NCBI GenBank assembly: GCA_934254825.1
Contig: CAKQMB010000006.1
Span: forward strand, 62,001 to 126,000
Source of the DNA: an uncultured Clostridia bacterium
GTDB lineage: Bacteria > Bacillota > Clostridia > Christensenellales > Borkfalkiaceae
Direction of reading: 5' to 3'
DNA: 64,000 nucleotides
This document shows positions 51,951 through 59,292 of this stretch, one piece after another. Below the pieces are notes generated by a model, which was not told where the DNA came from, searched no databases, and saw only the letters and a list, made by a program, of their open reading frames with translations. The position numbers were made by a program, and so were the translations under genes. Every line of letters begins with the position of its first letter. Within the stretch, counting starts at the first letter, position 1.

Positions 51951-51976
51951 ACATTGTTCCGCTAATGTTATATAAT
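51948..51976 (+). promoter_or_regulatory. Consensus sigma-A promoter of the BMC operon
   Basis: TTGACA, 17 bases, TATAAT: full consensus. It is followed by a ~90-base leader with two small stems (AAATCCGC/GTGGAATTT type and CGGCG...CGCCG) before the first gene. Confidence 0.88.
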
Positions 51977-52072
51977 AAGGGCGAAATCCGCAAATGTGGA
52001 ATTTTGTTGATTTTCGGCGTCGGGAAAGCGGAGTACCCGAATTCGTCGCCGACGATCGGGCAAAGAGGTAAA

Positions 52073-52450
52073 ATGGATTTAAAAGATTTAGCCGAAAGCA
52101 ACGGAAAATTAAGAATAGTACAAGAGCTTGTTCCGGGCAAACAGATCACGCTTGCGCACGTCATCGCGAACCCCGATCCCGTTCTTTACAGAAAGCTCGG
52201 GCTTAATCCGTCGGTGGATTATTCCAAACAGGCGATAGGCATCGTTTGCATGACCCCCGCGGAATCGGCGATAGTCACGGCGGATATAGCGATTAAGTCG
52301 AGCGGAGCGGAAATAGGTTTTGTGGACAGGTTCAGCGGAACGCTTATTCTTCTCGGTACGGTTTCCGAAGTTTCGGAATCGATAAAAGCCGTTCTTTCTT
52401 ACGCGGAAGAAACTCTTAAATTCACCGTCTGCAAGCTTACGAAAACCTGA
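52073..52450 (+). CDS. BMC shell protein, EutS/PduU type (permuted BMC domain)
   Basis: 125 residues starting MDLKDLAESNGKL with AGAGG upstream. The N-terminal strand RIVQELVPGKQITLAHVIANP and the following KLGL are diagnostic for the circularly permuted BMC hexamers EutS/PduU. Forms hexagonal tiles with a small beta-barrel on one face. First gene of the operon. Confidence 0.92.
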   Translation: MDLKDLAESNGKLRIVQELVPGKQITLAHVIANPDPVLYRKLGLNPSVDYSKQAIGIVCMTPAESAIVTADIAIKSSGAEIGFVDRFSGTLILLGTVSEVSESIKAVLSYAEETLKFTVCKLTKT

Positions 52451-52463
52451 TATTTTCATAATC

Positions 52464-53045
52464 ATGAAAAGAAAGATAATGTTTATGGGGCGAAGCGGAG
52501 CGGGCAAAACGACGCTCACGCAGGCTTTATACGGCGAGGATATCGAATACCACAAAACGCAGTACGTCAATTACAGCGAGTATATAATCGACCCTCCGGG
52601 GGAATATATAGAGGATAAGCAGTTCGGCTTTGCTCTCGCGCTGTATTCCTACGAAGTCGACGTTATAGGTTTCATTCTCGCGGCGAACGAGCCGTTCTCC
52701 CTTTATTCTCCCGCGTCCACGGCGACGGCAACGAGAGAGGTTATAGGGATAGTGACTCAGATAAATTCCGACGGCGCGGATCCCATGCTTGCCAAAGAGT
52801 GGCTCGAAATCGCGGGTTGCGAAAAGGTTTTCTTCGTCGATTCGGTAACGAGGGAAGGGCTGGACGAGCTTATAGATTATCTCGGCTGGAACGAGGACGA
52901 AAAGAAAACCGAGGGCGAAAAGAAAGGTAAAAGGGCGGCGAAGGGTAAAACCTCGGCGAAAACAAGCTCGGAAGCCGGAACAAAAGACAAAAAGGGAAAA
53001 GGGAACCCGCAAAAACGGGCGACTGAATATAAAAACAAAAAATAA
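52464..53045 (+). CDS. EutP/PduV-like small GTPase with basic C-terminal tail
   Basis: 193 residues. P-loop GRSGAGKTTLTQ, then DPPGEYIED as the G3 region, matching EutP/PduV. These proteins accompany BMC operons; PduV has been linked to movement of compartments along cell filaments. From about residue 150 there is a ~45-residue Lys/Gly/Ala/Ser-rich tail (GKRAAKGKTSAKTSSE) not usual in the family, possibly binding nucleic acid or shell. The ribosome site is weak; it probably relies on coupling to the gene upstream. Confidence 0.85.
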   Translation: MKRKIMFMGRSGAGKTTLTQALYGEDIEYHKTQYVNYSEYIIDPPGEYIEDKQFGFALALYSYEVDVIGFILAANEPFSLYSPASTATATREVIGIVTQINSDGADPMLAKEWLEIAGCEKVFFVDSVTREGLDELIDYLGWNEDEKKTEGEKKGKRAAKGKTSAKTSSEAGTKDKKGKGNPQKRATEYKNKK

Positions 53046-53075
53046 TTACATACCAAAAACTTTAAGGAGACAGAT

Positions 53076-53894
53076 ATGGTAAACGAATTTGAAATCAAAA
53101 AACAGATTTGCGACATCGGCAAGAGAATCTACAATCAGGGCATGGTCGCCGCAAACGACGGAAACATTTCCGTTAAGCTCAACGATCACGAATTCCTTTG
53201 CACGCCTACCGGCGTATCCAAGGGATTTATGACCCCAGAGTACATTTGCAAGGTCGACGAAAACGGAAAGGTTCTTCAAGCAAACGAAGGCTTCAAACCC
53301 TCTTCCGAAATCAAAATGCACATGAGAGTATATAAGGAAAGACCCGACGTTAAATCGGTAGTTCACGCTCACCCGATTTACGCAACTTCCTTCGCTATCG
53401 CAGGCATTCCGCTTACTCAGCCCATAATGCCCGAAGCCGTTATCGCTCTCGGATGCGTTCCCATTGCGGAATACGGCACTCCCTCGACCGAGGAAATTCC
53501 GGATGCGGTTTCCAAATATCTTCAATATTTCGACGCCGTTCTTCTCGCAAACCACGGCGCGCTCACTTATTCGGACAGCCTTCTGAACGCTTACCACAAG
53601 ATGGAGTCGGTCGAGTTCTACGCTAAGCTTCTCTTCAATTCGAGACTTCTCGGCGGACCCAAGGAACTCTCCAAAGAACAGGTTGCTCGTCTTTACGAGA
53701 TCCGTCGTCAGTTCGGTCTTAAAGGTAAACACCCGGCTAACATCTGCCTCAACAACAAGAAGGGTGAGTTCAGCTGCCACAACTGCGAATCTTGCGGAGC
53801 GGGCGCAAGCAATTCTTCCTGCGCGAATGCGGACGAAGAAGCTATCGCGGAGATCACCAGAAAGGTTATCGAACAGCTCGGTCTTAAAAAATAA
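53076..53894 (+). CDS. Class II aldolase (L-fuculose/rhamnulose-phosphate type) with C-terminal targeting peptide
   Basis: 272 residues. Class II aldolase fold with zinc ligands in HAHPIYATSFA (HxH) and NHGALTYSD, and substrate loop GNISVKLND / PSSEIKMHMRVY. Cleaves a 1-deoxysugar phosphate to dihydroxyacetone phosphate and lactaldehyde. After the enzyme core ends (~residue 225) comes a cysteine-rich linker (SCHNCESCGAG ... SSCANA), then a helix EEAIAEITRKVIEQLGLKK like the N-terminal helices of three other enzymes here, a probable shell-targeting peptide. In the PVM-type BMCs of Planctomycetes the same class of aldolase feeds lactaldehyde into the compartment. Confidence 0.87.
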   Translation: MVNEFEIKKQICDIGKRIYNQGMVAANDGNISVKLNDHEFLCTPTGVSKGFMTPEYICKVDENGKVLQANEGFKPSSEIKMHMRVYKERPDVKSVVHAHPIYATSFAIAGIPLTQPIMPEAVIALGCVPIAEYGTPSTEEIPDAVSKYLQYFDAVLLANHGALTYSDSLLNAYHKMESVEFYAKLLFNSRLLGGPKELSKEQVARLYEIRRQFGLKGKHPANICLNNKKGEFSCHNCESCGAGASNSSCANADEEAIAEITRKVIEQLGLKK

Positions 53895-53957
53895 TCGGGT
53901 AAAACTCGACACACTTTTCGGGGCGTAAGCCTCGGGAGAATACGGGAGACATAAAAT

Positions 53958-55343
53958 ATGAATATAACCGATAACGAGGTTTCGGCAATCGTCAAAGAAG
54001 TCGTAGCAAAACTTCAACTTGCCGAACCCAAAGCTTCGCTCGGTATTTTCGACGATATGAACGAAGCGATCGCCGCCGCGAAAGAAGCTCAGGCGATCGT
54101 TAAGAAAATGCCGCTCGACGCAAGGGAGAAAGTTATCTCCAACATAAGAAAAAAGACGATTGAAAATGCCGAAATCCTCGCTCGTATGGGCGTTGAGGAA
54201 ACGGGCATGGGCAACGTCGGACACAAGATTTTAAAACACAAGCTCACCGCAGAGATGACCCCGGGAACGGAAGACATCAAAACGACGGCATGGTCGGGAG
54301 ACAAGGGACTTACCCTTATCGAAATGGGACCGTTCGGAGTGATCGGCGCGATAACGCCTTGCACCAACCCCAGCGAAACGATAATCTGCAACACGATCGG
54401 AATGTTCGCCGCAGGCAACACCGTTGTGTTCAATCCCCACCCGGCGGCGATCAAAACGTCCAACTACGCGGTGAATATGATAAACGAAGCGAGCGTGGAA
54501 GCGGGCGGACCCGCAAATATCTGCTGTTCGCTTCATCACCCCACGCTTGAAAGCAGCGGCATTATGATGCACCATAAGGACATTCAGTTGCTTGTCGCAA
54601 CGGGCGGTCCGGGCGTCGTTACGGCTGTTCTTTCCTCGGGTAAGAGAGGTATAGGCGCGGGCGCGGGCAATCCTCCCGCACTCGTAGACGAAACCGCAGA
54701 CGTAAGAAAGGCTGCGGAAGATATCGTAAACGGTTGCACGTTCGATAACAACCTTCCGTGCATTGCGGAAAAGGAAATCGTTGCGGTCGATAGCGTTTGC
54801 GACGAACTTATGCGTTATATGGTAGAAGAACAGGGTTGTTACCTCGCTTCCAAGGAAGTTCAGGACAAACTCGTCGCCACCGTTTTAACGCCTAAGGGGC
54901 TTAACAGAAAATGCGTCGGCAGAAGCGCGAAAGCTCTTCTTAAAATGGTCGGCGTGGACGTACCCGACAATATCAGATGTATCACGTTCGAGGGCGAAAA
55001 GGAACATCCGCTCATCGCGACCGAACTTATGATGCCGATACTCGGAGTAGTAAGAGCGAAAGACTTCAAGGACGCCGTCGAAAAAGCCGTATGGCTCGAA
55101 CACGGAAACAGACACTCCGCTCATATCCACTCCAAAAACGTGGATCATATCACCGAATACGCGAAAGCGATCGATACGGCGATCCTCGTTAAGAACGGAC
55201 CGTCCTATGCGGCTCTCGGCTTCGGCGGAGAAGGCTACTGCACGTTCACGATCGCAAGCCGTACGGGCGAAGGACTCACCGCGGCGCACACCTTCACGAA
55301 ATCGAGAAGATGCGTAATGGTGGAAAGTCTTTGCATCAGATAA
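53958..55343 (+). CDS. CoA-acylating aldehyde dehydrogenase, PduP/EutE type, BMC-targeted
   Basis: 461 residues. N-terminal targeting helix NEVSAIVKEVVAKLQL (residues 7-22) plus a short linker, then the dehydrogenase domain: GPFGVIGAITPCTNPSET, NTVVFNPHPAAIKTS, catalytic Cys in DNNLPCIAEKEIV, and GGEGYCTFTIASRTGEG near the end. Oxidises an aldehyde, here probably lactaldehyde, with NAD+ and CoA to the acyl-CoA that PduL converts to acyl phosphate. Good ribosome site. Confidence 0.93.
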   Translation: MNITDNEVSAIVKEVVAKLQLAEPKASLGIFDDMNEAIAAAKEAQAIVKKMPLDAREKVISNIRKKTIENAEILARMGVEETGMGNVGHKILKHKLTAEMTPGTEDIKTTAWSGDKGLTLIEMGPFGVIGAITPCTNPSETIICNTIGMFAAGNTVVFNPHPAAIKTSNYAVNMINEASVEAGGPANICCSLHHPTLESSGIMMHHKDIQLLVATGGPGVVTAVLSSGKRGIGAGAGNPPALVDETADVRKAAEDIVNGCTFDNNLPCIAEKEIVAVDSVCDELMRYMVEEQGCYLASKEVQDKLVATVLTPKGLNRKCVGRSAKALLKMVGVDVPDNIRCITFEGEKEHPLIATELMMPILGVVRAKDFKDAVEKAVWLEHGNRHSAHIHSKNVDHITEYAKAIDTAILVKNGPSYAALGFGGEGYCTFTIASRTGEGLTAAHTFTKSRRCVMVESLCIR

Positions 55344-55391
55344 ACTTTTAAAAAGAGAGTTATTCTCGCATTAAAGGAGACTATATATATT

Positions 55392-56588
55392 ATGGATAAC
55401 AGCACTATCGAAAGCATTGTAAGACAGGTGCTTGCTGGAATGGGTAACGGGGCCGCCGCTCCAAAAGCTTCGGCAGGTCCTATCCCCGAAAAAGCAAGAG
55501 TCGCTATGCTCGTCGAAAAGGAAAGATTCGAACTTAAAGAATATAAAATTCCCGAAGTCGGAGACGACGACATACTCGTTAAGGTCGAAGGCTGCGGAGT
55601 TTGCGGCACGGACGCTCACGAGTTCAAAAACGATCCGTTCGGTCTTATCCCCGTCGTTTTAGGACACGAGGGTACGGGCGAAATCGTAAAAATGGGTAAA
55701 AACGTCGCAAAGGACAGCGCGGGTAAGCCCCTCGCTATCGGCGACAAAGTCGTAACCTGTATGATTTTCGCGGACGATCCCGAAATCACTATGTACGACC
55801 TCAATAAACAGAACGTAGGCAAAGCCGACGTTTACGGGCTTACCAAACCTATCGGAGACGATTATTTCACGGGTTGGTTCGCGGATTACATACTTATCAA
55901 GAAGGGATCGACGGTATTCAACGTTTCCGATCTCGATCTCGATTCGAGAGTACTCATCGAGCCTTGCGCCGTTCTCGTTCACGCTGTGGAAAGAGCTAAA
56001 ACGACGGGAATTCTTCGTTTCAATTCGAGAGTAGTCGTTCAGGGTTGTGGACCTATCGGTCTTATCTGCATCGCGGTTTTGAGAACTATGGGTATCGAAA
56101 ACATCGTTGCGGTCGACGGAAACGAACAGAGACTTGCGTTCGCTAAACGTATGGGCGCGGAAAAGTCGGTCGATTTCAGAAACTACAAGGGCGCGGAAGC
56201 TCTCGGAAAAGCAGTTTACGACACGTTCGGCGGACATTATGCGGACTTCGCGTTCCAGTGTACCGGTAACCCGATCGCTCACGCCAACATCTATAAGATG
56301 ATAAGAAACGGCGGCGGACTTTGCGAACTCGGCTTCTTCATCAACGGCGGCGACGCTACGATCAACCCCCATTTCGACCTTTGCTCCAAAGAGATCACTT
56401 TGGTCGGAAGCTGGGTATACACGCTCAGAGATTACGCTACCACGTTCGATTTCTTGAAGAGAGCGCAGGCGATAGGTCTTCCTTTGAAGGAACTTATCAC
56501 TCACCGCTTCCCGCTCGAAGAGATTAACGAGGCGCTTAAAACGAACCTTTCGATGAAAGGTCTTAAAATCGCCGTAATCAACAAGTAA
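55392..56588 (+). CDS. Zinc-dependent medium-chain alcohol dehydrogenase, BMC-targeted
   Basis: 398 residues. N-terminal helix MDNSTIESIVRQVLAGMG and an Ala/Gly/Pro linker mark shell targeting; the enzyme begins near residue 35. Catalytic zinc ligands in GCGVCGTDAHEF and GHEGTGE; Rossmann motif GCGPIGLICIAVL. The four-cysteine structural zinc loop is not seen. Reduces an aldehyde with NADH, probably lactaldehyde to 1,2-propanediol, regenerating NAD+ inside the shell. It replaces the iron-type PduQ used in other BMCs. Confidence 0.9.
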   Translation: MDNSTIESIVRQVLAGMGNGAAAPKASAGPIPEKARVAMLVEKERFELKEYKIPEVGDDDILVKVEGCGVCGTDAHEFKNDPFGLIPVVLGHEGTGEIVKMGKNVAKDSAGKPLAIGDKVVTCMIFADDPEITMYDLNKQNVGKADVYGLTKPIGDDYFTGWFADYILIKKGSTVFNVSDLDLDSRVLIEPCAVLVHAVERAKTTGILRFNSRVVVQGCGPIGLICIAVLRTMGIENIVAVDGNEQRLAFAKRMGAEKSVDFRNYKGAEALGKAVYDTFGGHYADFAFQCTGNPIAHANIYKMIRNGGGLCELGFFINGGDATINPHFDLCSKEITLVGSWVYTLRDYATTFDFLKRAQAIGLPLKELITHRFPLEEINEALKTNLSMKGLKIAVINK

Positions 56589-56602
56589 GAGGAAAGTAAA
56601 TT

Positions 56603-56917
56603 ATGTCGAAAGCAGTAGGTATTTTAGAAGTTTACGGTCTCACGACGGCATTCTGCGCGGCGGACGCCGCCTGCAAAGCCGCGGACGTTACGCTGGAAAA
56701 TTTCGATAAAAACAAACCGGCTAACGCGGATAAACTTCCCGTACCGCTTCTTGTAACGATAAAAATAAGAGGCGAAGTCGCGGCGGTGGAAGCCGGACTT
56801 AAAGCGGCGCGTCAGACCGCCGAAGCGATGACGGGAGTCGTTGCCGAATATGTGATCCCGAACCCCGCAGAGGACACGGAGAAAATGCTCAAACTCAGCG
56901 GAATGGACAAAAAATAA
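56603..56917 (+). CDS. BMC-H shell protein
   Basis: 104 residues, one BMC domain (KAVGILEVYGLTTAFCAADA ... VVAEYVIPNP). Compared with the PduA-like copies downstream it has an insertion in the loop after strand 2 (DKNKPANADKLPVP) and a longer C-terminus. This diverged loop may change the pore or face of the hexamer. Confidence 0.92.
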   Translation: MSKAVGILEVYGLTTAFCAADAACKAADVTLENFDKNKPANADKLPVPLLVTIKIRGEVAAVEAGLKAARQTAEAMTGVVAEYVIPNPAEDTEKMLKLSGMDKK

Positions 56918-56952
56918 AAAATTTAAGTTAATAATATCGGAGGATAAATATT

Positions 56953-57234
56953 ATGTCTATGGAAGCATTAGGAATGGTAGAAACGAGAGGACTTACCGCA
57001 GCTATCGAAGCGGCAGACTCTATGGTTAAGGCTGCTCAGGTTACTTTGATCGGAACCGAGAAAATCGGTAGCGGACTCGTAACCGTTATGGTAAGAGGCG
57101 ACGTAGGCGCAGTTAAGGCTGCCGTTGAAGCAGGCGCGGCTAACGCGTCCAAACTCGGCGAACTCGTTGCGACCCATGTAATTCCCAGACCTCATCAGGA
57201 CGTTGAAAAGATTTTACCCGGTTTCAGCAAATAA
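56953..57234 (+). CDS. BMC-H shell protein, PduA/EutM type (copy 1)
   Basis: 93 residues: EALGMVETRGLTAAIEAAD, KIGSGLVTVMVRGDVGAVK, VATHVIPRPH. Pore region KIGSG matches the common KIGSG type of major shell hexamers. Nearly identical to the copy 560 bp downstream, and very likely the bulk facet protein. GGAGG ribosome site. Confidence 0.95.
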   Translation: MSMEALGMVETRGLTAAIEAADSMVKAAQVTLIGTEKIGSGLVTVMVRGDVGAVKAAVEAGAANASKLGELVATHVIPRPHQDVEKILPGFSK

Positions 57235-57304
57235 TTTCCGATTTACGAATAAAATATCGGTAAAAATTATCTGAGTCCGAAATAAATTAAAAGGTAAAGT
57301 TACT

Positions 57305-57652
57305 ATGGGAAAAGCTCTTGGTTTTTTTGAAATATCCGGCGTGGTCGCGGCTGTGAACGCTCTCGATATAATGTGTAAAACCGCAGACGTGGAGTTTGTC
57401 ACCTGGGAGAAAAAGCTCGGCGGCAGGCTTGTCACGATCATAATTCGTGGAAACGTCTCGGCGGTGAGAGAAGCGATAGAAACGGCGGCGGCAAACGGAA
57501 TAAAAAAGCCCGTGGGCAAAGCCGTTATCGCAAATCCGCACGAAGAGATTGAGAGAATCGTCAAAAAAAGCGCGGACAGGCTCGCAAAATCCAAAGGTTG
57601 GAATACGGGCGACGGCGATCCGGACAGCGAAAGCTTTATAAAAGAAGTGTAA
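57305..57652 (+). CDS. BMC-H shell protein, extended
   Basis: 115 residues. BMC domain with a different pore segment (KLGGRLVTIIIRGNVSAVR) and a C-terminal extension of ~20 polar residues (RLAKSKGWNTGDGDPDSES). The ribosome site is weaker (AAGGT) than those of its neighbours. Probably a minor hexamer with altered pore selectivity, or one that binds cargo through the tail. Confidence 0.9.
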   Translation: MGKALGFFEISGVVAAVNALDIMCKTADVEFVTWEKKLGGRLVTIIIRGNVSAVREAIETAAANGIKKPVGKAVIANPHEEIERIVKKSADRLAKSKGWNTGDGDPDSESFIKEV

Positions 57653-57795
57653 CGGGTTCGATATAGCCGAATAGACGGAACATAAGCCTGTTGCGAACAA
57701 AAAATCCCTTTCGGGAAACGCGCATGACCCCGAAAAACACTTACGGCGGCGTGCGAAAAAAATAAAAAGAAAACAAACAAAAGGAGAAAAATATT

Positions 57796-58074
57796 ATGGC
57801 ACTCGAAGCATTAGGAATGGTTGAGACCAGAGGACTTACGGCGGCAATCGAAGCTGCGGATTCTATGGTTAAGGCGGCTAACGTCGTTTTGATCGGAACC
57901 GAGAAAATCGGTAGCGGACTTGTTACCGTTATGGTAAGAGGCGACGTAGGCGCAGTTAAATCCGCTGTCGAAGCCGGAGCTGCAAACGCTTCCAGACTCG
58001 GCGAGCTTGTTGCTACTCATGTAATTCCCAGACCTCATCAGGACGTTGAGAAAATTCTTCCCGTTTTGAAATAA
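57796..58074 (+). CDS. BMC-H shell protein, PduA/EutM type (copy 2)
   Basis: 92 residues, differing from copy 1 at only about eight positions (e.g. NVV for QVT, KSAV for KAAV, SRLG for SKLG, and the last residues). DNA identity is also high across the two genes, so they arose by recent duplication or are kept alike by gene conversion. AAAGGAG ribosome site. Confidence 0.95.
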   Translation: MALEALGMVETRGLTAAIEAADSMVKAANVVLIGTEKIGSGLVTVMVRGDVGAVKSAVEAGAANASRLGELVATHVIPRPHQDVEKILPVLK

Positions 58075-58082
58075 TAAACGAC

Positions 58083-58194
58083 TGAATTTTCGAAAAAATC
58101 GGATTTTGTTCGCCGCTTGAAGTCGTTTACATATAAAAAGGACTTTAAGCGGCGGAGCGAAGCCGAAGCGCGGATAAAATCTGCCGCGCAAAGT
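58083..58194 (+). other. Structured intergenic region between shell genes and pduL
   Basis: The 293-bp gap has no credible gene (one 76-codon ORF lacks a ribosome site). It contains CGCCGCTTGAAGTC pairing with GACTTTAAGCGGCG (one G-U), and then GCGCGG pairing with CCGCGC. Possibly an mRNA processing site that separates abundant shell transcripts from downstream enzyme genes. The remainder (58.2-58.35 kb) is A/T-rich with GGGAGG but no start in register. Confidence 0.5.
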
Positions 58195-58367
58195 CTTCGG
58201 ACGGGGGTTTACGATCTCCTGCGGGGACTCAATCGAATAAAAGCGCGTATACCGCAAATAAATAGGGAGGAATTAAGCCGCTTTACGGTAAAAATCGTAA
58301 TTCGGGCGAAAATTCGATCCGTATATTTTAAGTATACACAAAAATAAGTCGCAAAAAGGAATTACTT

Positions 58368-59012
58368 ATGAATAGTTGCGATATCGAGAAAATTACGAGG
58401 CTGGTTTTAGAGAGCCTTAAAAAAGACGACGGAGCTACGGGATATATGGTACCCGTTGGCGTTTCCGCGAGACATATTCACTTAACTCAGGCGGACGTCG
58501 AAACCCTTTTCGGAAAGGGATATCAACTTACCAAAAAGAAAGATCTTATGGGCGGGCAGTTCGCGTCCAACGAGCTTGTAACCATCGTCGGTTTAAAGCT
58601 CCGCGCGATCGAAAACGTGAGAATTCTGGGACCCGTAAGAAAAGCGTCGCAGGTGGAGATTTCCGCAACGGACGCAGTTAAACTCGGAATAAAAGCTCCC
58701 GTGAGGGAGTCCGGAAATATAGCGGGATCCGCGCCGATAGCGGTCGTGGGTCCGTGCGGAGTACTTTATCTTAAAGAGGGCTGTATCATAGCCAAACGTC
58801 ATATTCATATGTCTCCCGCCGACGCAGACCGCGCCGGAGTTAAAAACGGAGATATCGTTTCCGTTAAGGTGGACAACGAAAGAGCGACGACCTTTAACAA
58901 CGTACTCATAAGAGTAGACCCGTCGTTTACGCTCGAAATGCATATCGACACGGACGAAGCCAATGCGGCGGAGATCCGTACCGGCATGAAAGCGGAAATA
59001 GTCAAGGGTTAA
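58368..59012 (+). CDS. pduL: PduL phosphotransacylase, BMC-targeted
   Basis: 214 residues. N-terminal targeting helix MNSCDIEKITRLVLESLKK, then two beta-barrel repeats each with zinc histidines: VSARHIHLTQADVETLF and IIAKRHIHMSPADADRAG. Converts acyl-CoA plus phosphate to acyl phosphate and frees CoA for the aldehyde dehydrogenase. The acyl phosphate (probably lactyl-P) would leave the shell for ATP formation by a kinase not present in this window. Confidence 0.95.
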   Translation: MNSCDIEKITRLVLESLKKDDGATGYMVPVGVSARHIHLTQADVETLFGKGYQLTKKKDLMGGQFASNELVTIVGLKLRAIENVRILGPVRKASQVEISATDAVKLGIKAPVRESGNIAGSAPIAVVGPCGVLYLKEGCIIAKRHIHMSPADADRAGVKNGDIVSVKVDNERATTFNNVLIRVDPSFTLEMHIDTDEANAAEIRTGMKAEIVKG

Positions 59013-59027
59013 GGAGAGGACTGTCTA

Positions 59028-59291
59028 ATGATTATAGGAAAAGTCGTCGGAACGGTCGTATCCACGAGAAAATGCGACAATCTTATCGGAAGCAAGTTCA
59101 TGATAGTCGAACCTATTCCGAGCCTTAAAGTCGAAAACAGGATAGTTGCGGTAGATAAAGTCGGCGCGGGTATCGGCGAACTCGTTCTCGTCGCGCAGGG
59201 AAGCGCGGCAAGAATAGGTTGCGATATGGATAAATCCCCCGTGGACGCGGCTATCGTCGGCATTATTGACGAAGGACAAAACTTAGAGTAA
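59028..59291 (+). CDS. BMC vertex protein, EutN/CcmL type
   Basis: 87 residues: IIGKVVGTVVSTRKCDNLIGSK at the start and DAAIVGIID near the end are diagnostic. Forms pentamers that close the shell corners. AAGGAGAGG precedes it; the next gene starts one base after its stop. Confidence 0.95.
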   Translation: MIIGKVVGTVVSTRKCDNLIGSKFMIVEPIPSLKVENRIVAVDKVGAGIGELVLVAQGSAARIGCDMDKSPVDAAIVGIIDEGQNLE

Positions 59292-59292
59292 T

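Noticed and set aside
58117..58347. 76-codon ORF between shell genes and pduL
   Set aside because: No ribosome site, composition unlike its neighbours, and it overlaps strong hairpins.
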